Shown: piece by piece, positions 59,985 through 64,000 of the stretch
Numbering within the stretch: position 1 is the first letter of the stretch
How the letters are laid out: every line of letters begins with the position of its first letter
Assembly: GCF_003837805.1 (NCBI RefSeq)
Contig: NZ_RQIT01000002.1
Location: forward strand, 434,001-498,000
From: Bradyrhizobium sp. RP6
GTDB taxonomy: Bacteria > Pseudomonadota > Alphaproteobacteria > Rhizobiales > Xanthobacteraceae
Length of the DNA: 64,000 nt
Reading direction: 5' to 3'
Translations under genes and position numbers: made by a program
Notes under the pieces: model-generated
The model's database searches: none
What the model saw: the letters and a program-made list of their open reading frames with translations, nothing else
What the model was told of the DNA's origin: nothing

Positions 59985-60797
59985 ATGTCGGACGAACTCA
60001 GACCATCCCGGAGGCTCTGGATCTTGGCGGCAGTGGCGGCGCTCGCGCTCCATCTGGGTGGTGCTGCGCTCGCGCTGGCCCATTTGCGCACCGATGATGA
60101 CGGCGACGGCCTGGGTGCCAACGGTGCGGAGTTCGCCGTGGAAATGGCATCACCCAAGGCGCCCGAAACCGATCTGCCGCCCGGGCCCGACAGCGAAGCG
60201 ATGCAGGAACAGCAGGCGCTTCCGGAGCAGAAGGCCGAGACCAAGGAGACGGAGCTTCCAAAGGATCAGTCGCAGGAGGTCGAGGATCCCGACCGCGTCG
60301 TGACCGAGAACAACGCGAAGAAACCAACGGAAGACGATCCGAAGATTCAGGCGGTCGAGACTCCGGCCGCCGAAGCGTCGCCGAAATCGGTTGCGACGGC
60401 ACGGCAGACGCTCGAGGAGGATGTGCGCGAGGCCGAGAAGGCGCTGGCACCTGTGATCGGTATCGGCAAGGACATCCTGAAGCTGACGGCCGATTGGAAC
60501 CGCAAGATCAGCGCGCATCTGGCGCTGCACAAGGTCAATCCGGACGGGAAGGTGCCCAACAACCAGAAGGTCAAGGTGAGCTTCACCATCAACCGGAAGG
60601 GCAACGTGCTGTCGGTGGATGTCGTGGAGTCGTCGGGGGATGCAGCCTACGATGCGGCGGCGGTGTCGATCGTCCGCAAGTCCGATCCCATCCCGCAGCC
60701 GCCTGCCGGACTGACCGAGGACCGGTTCGAACGTACGGTCGACATCATCTTCACTCCGCCGGACGCGAAGAAGAAAAAGACGGCTCAGCGCCAGTAG
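59985..60797 (+). CDS. tonB: TonB energy-transducing protein
   Basis: The 270-residue protein has an N-terminal membrane helix (ILAAVAALALHLGGAALALAHL), a long Pro/Glu/Lys-rich periplasmic spacer (residues about 55-155), and a C-terminal TonB domain (NQKVKVSFTINRKGNVLSVDVVESSGDAAYDAAAVSIVRKSDPIPQPPAG ... ERTVDIIFTP). It links the ExbBD motor to the receptor's TonB box. Its last 13 bases overlap in antisense the end of the following minus-strand gene. It ends the iron operon. Confidence 0.93.
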   Translation: MSDELRPSRRLWILAAVAALALHLGGAALALAHLRTDDDGDGLGANGAEFAVEMASPKAPETDLPPGPDSEAMQEQQALPEQKAETKETELPKDQSQEVEDPDRVVTENNAKKPTEDDPKIQAVETPAAEASPKSVATARQTLEEDVREAEKALAPVIGIGKDILKLTADWNRKISAHLALHKVNPDGKVPNNQKVKVSFTINRKGNVLSVDVVESSGDAAYDAAAVSIVRKSDPIPQPPAGLTEDRFERTVDIIFTPPDAKKKKTAQRQ

Positions 60798-61225
60798 AGC
60801 CGGATCCCGACATAGACCACGACCAGGCACGCGAAAATCAGCGCCACCGGGAGCGGCCGTTTCTGGCTTCCGGCGAATGCCGCTGCTCCGAAGGAGGCGG
60901 CCCTCTTCGGCTTCGGCGCCGGGCGGCGAAAGGCGGTAACATTGTCCGCCGCCGTTTCGGGCGGACGGACGCGGACGTCGGGCGGCGTTCCAGCACCGCC
61001 CATCTCGGCATAATAGGACTTGTAGATCGCGCCGATGGTGGCTTCCGTGGCCTCGTTATCGCTCATCTGCGTCAGCAGGTTCCTGTAGCTGGCGAGGAAC
61101 TCCTGGGCCTCCGGTGGCAGTGCGGACGAGCCATTGAGCTTGGCCATCATGTTCCAGGTGGCAAAATCGGCGCGAGCGCGGGTATCGGCTCGTCGCGCGA
61201 TCAGCATATCGGCAGCTTTGACCAA
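60785..61225 (-). CDS. C-terminally membrane-anchored hypothetical protein, 146 aa
   Basis: The protein has a soluble, helical N-terminal domain (ADFATWNMMAKLNGSSALPPEAQEFLASYRNLLTQM ... IGAIYKSYYAEM), a Pro/Lys/Arg-rich linker and a final hydrophobic span (PLPVALIFACLVVVYVGIRLYWR) placing the domain in the cytosol as a tail-anchored protein. No known family is apparent. The coding end overlaps the tonB gene by 13 bases in antisense, and the upstream gene is the metalloprotease on the same strand, 40 bases away, so the two may share a transcript. Confidence 0.55.
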   Translation of the reverse strand: MVKAADMLIARRADTRARADFATWNMMAKLNGSSALPPEAQEFLASYRNLLTQMSDNEATEATIGAIYKSYYAEMGGAGTPPDVRVRPPETAADNVTAFRRPAPKPKRAASFGAAAFAGSQKRPLPVALIFACLVVVYVGIRLYWR

Positions 61226-61265
61226 GTCGGCCTCTGGCCCTTCGGCGTGGGAGTGCTGTGTTCAA

Positions 61266-61946
61266 CTAAACGTTGCCAGTCAGGAAGAGAACAGCCTGAA
61301 TCACATAACCGGTCAACGTTCGCAGTATTGCTGAAATAACATCAAGATTTAGACCGAACTGCGAACCCGCAAGCGGCAGCAGGATCAACAGGCCGATCAG
61401 GATCAGCATACCGAACGGCTCGAGCCGGGCCAGCGGAACGGCGAGGGGACGGGGCAACAGCCCGACGGCGACGCGCCCGCCATCGAGCGGCGGGATCGGC
61501 ATCATGTTGAACACGGCGAGGATCGCGTTGATCACCAGCGCATTCTTGAGGTTGTCCGCAACCCATTTCGCGGAGCTCGCGGGCACCAGGGACAGGGCAT
61601 GGAAGGCGAGGGCCGCGGCCAGCGCCAGCAGGATGTTGGTGACGGGCCCGGCCAGCGCCACCCAGACCATGTCGACCCTGGGGTTGTTCAGCTTCCGGAA
61701 GTTCACCGGCACCGGCTTGGCATAACCGAACAGGAACGGCGAATGCGCGAATAGCAGCATTGCAGGCAGTATCAGGGTGCCGAACGGGTCGATATGCCTG
61801 AGCGGGTTGAAGCTCACGCGGCCGAGCTGCGAGGCCGTGTTGTCCCCGAGCCGGTCCGCGACGAAGGCGTGCGCGGCCTCATGAAAGGTGATCGCCAGCA
61901 CCAGCGGCAGCACCCAGACGGAAAGATCATAGAAGGAGATATTCAC
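61266..61946 (-). CDS. site-2 protease family zinc metalloprotease (M50)
   Basis: The 226-residue intramembrane protease is taken from GTG 61946 (MNISFYDLSVWVLPLVLAITFHEAAHAFVADRLGD...), which has GGATGAG upstream; the frame is open back to 62156 but that part looks like non-coding low-complexity sequence. Motifs are HEAAH (HExxH, residues about 22-26) and NMMPIPPLDGG, the NPDG-like motif that completes the zinc site. About five membrane helices are present. Members cut signalling membrane proteins; a substrate is not evident. It is a single-domain form without PDZ. Confidence 0.87.
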   Translation of the reverse strand: MNISFYDLSVWVLPLVLAITFHEAAHAFVADRLGDNTASQLGRVSFNPLRHIDPFGTLILPAMLLFAHSPFLFGYAKPVPVNFRKLNNPRVDMVWVALAGPVTNILLALAAALAFHALSLVPASSAKWVADNLKNALVINAILAVFNMMPIPPLDGGRVAVGLLPRPLAVPLARLEPFGMLILIGLLILLPLAGSQFGLNLDVISAILRTLTGYVIQAVLFLTGNV

Positions 61947-62023
61947 CAGCTCATCCGTCCCGGTTCGGCCCGCGCGCCTTGCAACGCAGGCCGTATAGGG
62001 CCACAACCCTTTACGATCTACCG

Positions 62024-62890
62024 TTATATCGCGCCCAATTCCGAAATTGCCCGGTGCAAATGATCCGCCAGCAGGGCCGCCGGACGCGACAGGTTGCGCG
62101 CGCGATGGAGGCGGATGTCCGCCGCCGGCAGCGGCGGCAGGCCGTAGCGCTCGCACAGCACGCGCAGGCGAGGGGGCAGGGTGCCCGCCTTCACGACCGT
62201 GATCGCGAGGCCTTGCGCCGCGATCGCTTCCACCGCTGCAAGCGTCCGGCTGACATAAGCGAGCCGCCAGGGACGGCCGGCGGCATCGAGCGCCTCAGTG
62301 GCCCACTGCCGGAACAGGCAGCCCGTTGGGTAGAGTGCGACGGGCAGCGTGGGGCGTTGCGGCCCGGCTGAATATGACACGGCCGCGGCCCAGACTGCCT
62401 GCTCGCGTCGCAGCAGCTCGCCATTGCCGCTGCCTTCCGGATGCATGGCGATGACGAGGTCATAGTCTTCGCCGAGCCGGGCCGGCATCGTCGCCGTCAG
62501 CCCCGTCTCGATCTCGACGCGGATCTCCGGACGGCTCTTGGCAAAGTACGCCAGCAATGGCGGAATGACGATCGTGCCGTAATCGTCCATCACGCCGAGG
62601 CGGACCATGGCATCGTGCTTGCGCGGGCGGAGCGCGTCGACCGCCTCTGCATTGAGGTCGAGAAGCCGCCTCGCATAGACGAGCAGCTCGTGACCGGCCG
62701 CGCTGAGCGCCACGCCCGACCTCGTGCGGTGAAACAGCCTGACGTTCAGCCGTTCTTCCAGGCGCCTGATCTGGACGCTCACCGCCGATTGGGTGCGGTT
62801 GAGGATCGCGGCCGCGCGCGTGAACGACCGATGATCGGCAACGGCGAGGAAGGCCCTCAGAAGGTCGGGGTCGAGATCGGACGCGGTCAT
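62024..62890 (-). CDS. LysR family transcriptional regulator
   Basis: The 288-residue protein has the LysR helix-turn-helix at the N terminus (LDPDLLRAFLAVADHRSFTRAAAILNRTQSAVSVQIRRLEERLNVRLFHR, residues about 6-56) and a C-terminal substrate-binding-like domain with MVRLGVMDDYGTIVIPPLLAYFAKSRPEIRVEIETGL and CLFRQWATEAL. It is transcribed divergently from the EamA transporter gene and probably controls it. The initiation is clear with ATG at 62888-62890. The co-inducer cannot be told. Confidence 0.9.
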   Translation of the reverse strand: MTASDLDPDLLRAFLAVADHRSFTRAAAILNRTQSAVSVQIRRLEERLNVRLFHRTRSGVALSAAGHELLVYARRLLDLNAEAVDALRPRKHDAMVRLGVMDDYGTIVIPPLLAYFAKSRPEIRVEIETGLTATMPARLGEDYDLVIAMHPEGSGNGELLRREQAVWAAAVSYSAGPQRPTLPVALYPTGCLFRQWATEALDAAGRPWRLAYVSRTLAAVEAIAAQGLAITVVKAGTLPPRLRVLCERYGLPPLPAADIRLHRARNLSRPAALLADHLHRAISELGAI

Positions 62891-62976
62891 GACGAAAACT
62901 TATCCTGGCATGACGGAAATTCCATTCCCCGTTTCGGCGCGTCTCCTATGCTGCCCTAGAGCCGTTGGGAGGAATC

Positions 62977-63888
62977 GTGGGCGAGATTCTTGGCGTTTTT
63001 GCTGCCGTGCTGTCGAGCGCGCTGGGCGGGACATCCATTGGTGCCACGCGCTATCTCGTGGGGAGCATCGATCCGCTCGCGATCGGCTCGTTCCGGTTCG
63101 GTATCGGCTTTCTCCTGTTGCTTCCGCTGGCGCTGCTGCGCGGCGATCGCTGGCCGAAGCGAGGCGATTGGGCTGCCGCCGTCGCGCTCGGCGTCCTGTT
63201 CTTCGCGCTGTTTCCGATCCTGTTCAACGCGTCGCTGATCTTCACGACCGCCGCGCGCGGCGCGCTGGCTCTGTCGACGCTTCCTTTGCTGTCGCTCGTG
63301 ATCGGGGCTGCGCTCGGGGCCGAAGCCCTGACCTGGCGCAAATCGGTCGGTGTCGTGATCGCGACGCGTGGCGTTGCTGTGGCGCTTCTGTCCGACCTGA
63401 CATCAGCCCCGTCGGGCGCCTGGCGCGGCGATCTCCTGATGATGGCGGCTGCGCTGTGCATGGCGCTCTACGGCATCTGGTCGAAGCCGCTGATCCGGCG
63501 CTCCAGTCCGATCGCCTTTACGACCATGAGCATGGCGGCCGGCGCGGCCTGCCTCGTCCTGCTCTCGTCTATCCGCGGCAGTTTTGCGCCCGTCGCGGGC
63601 TTCGGGATGCCACAGTGGCTGGGCGCCCTCTATTTGGGCGCCCTCGGCGCAGCGCTGACCTTCTATCTCTGGGCGTTCGCGCTGGAGCGGACGACGCCGA
63701 CGCGCGTTGCGATCTCGATGACGGTCAATCCGATTACGGCATCGCTGGTCGGGGCCTGGCTGCTGAACGAACCGCTGCGCTGGAATCTGGCGGCGGGCAT
63801 TGTCGCGGTGTTTGCCGGGATCTGGATCGCGACCACGACGCGCCGTCATGCGCAAGAGGCGAGCGCGTCTGCGTCACGTCCGACCTGA
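62977..63888 (+). CDS. EamA/DMT family transporter
   Basis: The 303-residue membrane protein has ten hydrophobic helices in two EamA repeats (first around MGEILGVFAAVLSSALGGTSIGATRYLVG, second around GDLLMMAAALCMALYGIWSKPLI). The GTG at 62977 is preferred with TGGGAGGA upstream; an in-frame TTG at 62965 is possible. Relatives export amino acids or other metabolites. The divergent LysR gene is the probable regulator. Confidence 0.88.
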   Translation: MGEILGVFAAVLSSALGGTSIGATRYLVGSIDPLAIGSFRFGIGFLLLLPLALLRGDRWPKRGDWAAAVALGVLFFALFPILFNASLIFTTAARGALALSTLPLLSLVIGAALGAEALTWRKSVGVVIATRGVAVALLSDLTSAPSGAWRGDLLMMAAALCMALYGIWSKPLIRRSSPIAFTTMSMAAGAACLVLLSSIRGSFAPVAGFGMPQWLGALYLGALGAALTFYLWAFALERTTPTRVAISMTVNPITASLVGAWLLNEPLRWNLAAGIVAVFAGIWIATTTRRHAQEASASASRPT

Positions 63889-63899
63889 CGTCAGGTCGG
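63880..63899. terminator. perfect 20-bp palindrome at the 3' end of the EamA gene
   Basis: CCGACCTGACGTCAGGTCGG is a perfect 20-base palindrome that includes the TGA stop codon (63886-63888). It could fold as a terminator or serve as a protein-binding site. No T-run follows. Confidence 0.45.
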
Positions 63900-63949
63900 G
63901 ATCGTTCCCGGATACGGCGTCAGGCGGTCAGCGCGACGCAAGGCAGGCG

Positions 63950-64000
63950 ATGAGCAAGCCTGAGGTCTTCATGAAGCTGATCGCTGAGGCTCCTCGATCG
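63950..64000 (+). CDS. start of a possible gene, cut by the window edge
   Basis: ATG 63950 follows AAGGCAGGCG and the frame (MSKPEVFMKLIAEAPRS) is open to the edge. Only 17 codons are visible, so this may or may not be coding. Nothing about function can be said. Confidence 0.3.
   Translation, partial: MSKPEVFMKLIAEAPRS

Overview
The window reads as a GC-rich alphaproteobacterial chromosome, most likely Bradyrhizobium or a close Rhizobiales relative. This is inferred from the gene content (IalB-like protein, MaoC, DUF1932 and NMT1-type genes), from TTTAGAA-type sites that look like Irr/ICE boxes ahead of an iron operon, and from several palindromic intergenic repeats of a kind I recall from Bradyrhizobium genomes. 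No database search was possible.

Layout. 1-14 kb: a catabolic and uptake region. It starts with the truncated 3' end of a DUF1932 dehydrogenase. It then holds a cytosine-deaminase-like amidohydrolase, an NTF2-like protein, a GntR regulator and a NitT/TauT-type ABC transporter (ATPase, permease, binding protein) followed by a second amidohydrolase. A polar amino-acid-type binding protein, an acyl-CoA dehydrogenase, an acyl-CoA ligase and a Baeyer-Villiger-type monooxygenase follow. Three copies of TGCATGCA(C/G)TTTG in the promoter gaps suggest that the GntR protein controls the amidohydrolase, NTF2 and transporter genes together. 14-17 kb: lytic transglycosylase, small hypothetical genes, a pair of overlapping micro-ORFs, MaoC and a secreted protein. 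17-22.7 kb: an RND efflux pair with a divergent TetR regulator and a palindromic operator. 22.8-30.5 kb: a broken MFS gene, an orphan hypothetical gene, amidase, a Bcr/CflA-type exporter with guanine deaminase, a membrane protein with two ABM-like domains, and an RNase Z-like protein.

30.77-49.16 kb: an integrated phage-like element. It lies between a 17-bp direct repeat made from the 3' end of tRNA-Gln(CUG) and a second copy beyond the tyrosine integrase gene. It encodes portal, prohead protease, HK97 capsid, head-tail connectors, both terminase subunits, tail chaperones, a lambda-I-like tail assembly protein and a tape measure. I could not find a repressor, replication, lysis, major tail tube or receptor-binding gene. 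The gene order is unusual, with the terminase genes after the capsid genes. A 1.1-kb gene-free block full of perfect hairpins lies where replication or control genes would be expected. The element is either a defective prophage or a capsid-encoding satellite-like element.

49.3-64 kb: DUF1428 protein, a frameshifted IalB-like gene, a second RND efflux operon, and a compact iron-uptake operon (TonB-dependent receptor, PiuC-type dioxygenase, ExbB, ExbD, TonB) behind three ICE-like sites. A tail-anchored hypothetical protein, a site-2-protease-type metalloprotease and a divergent LysR/EamA transporter pair follow. The start of one more possible gene lies at the right edge.
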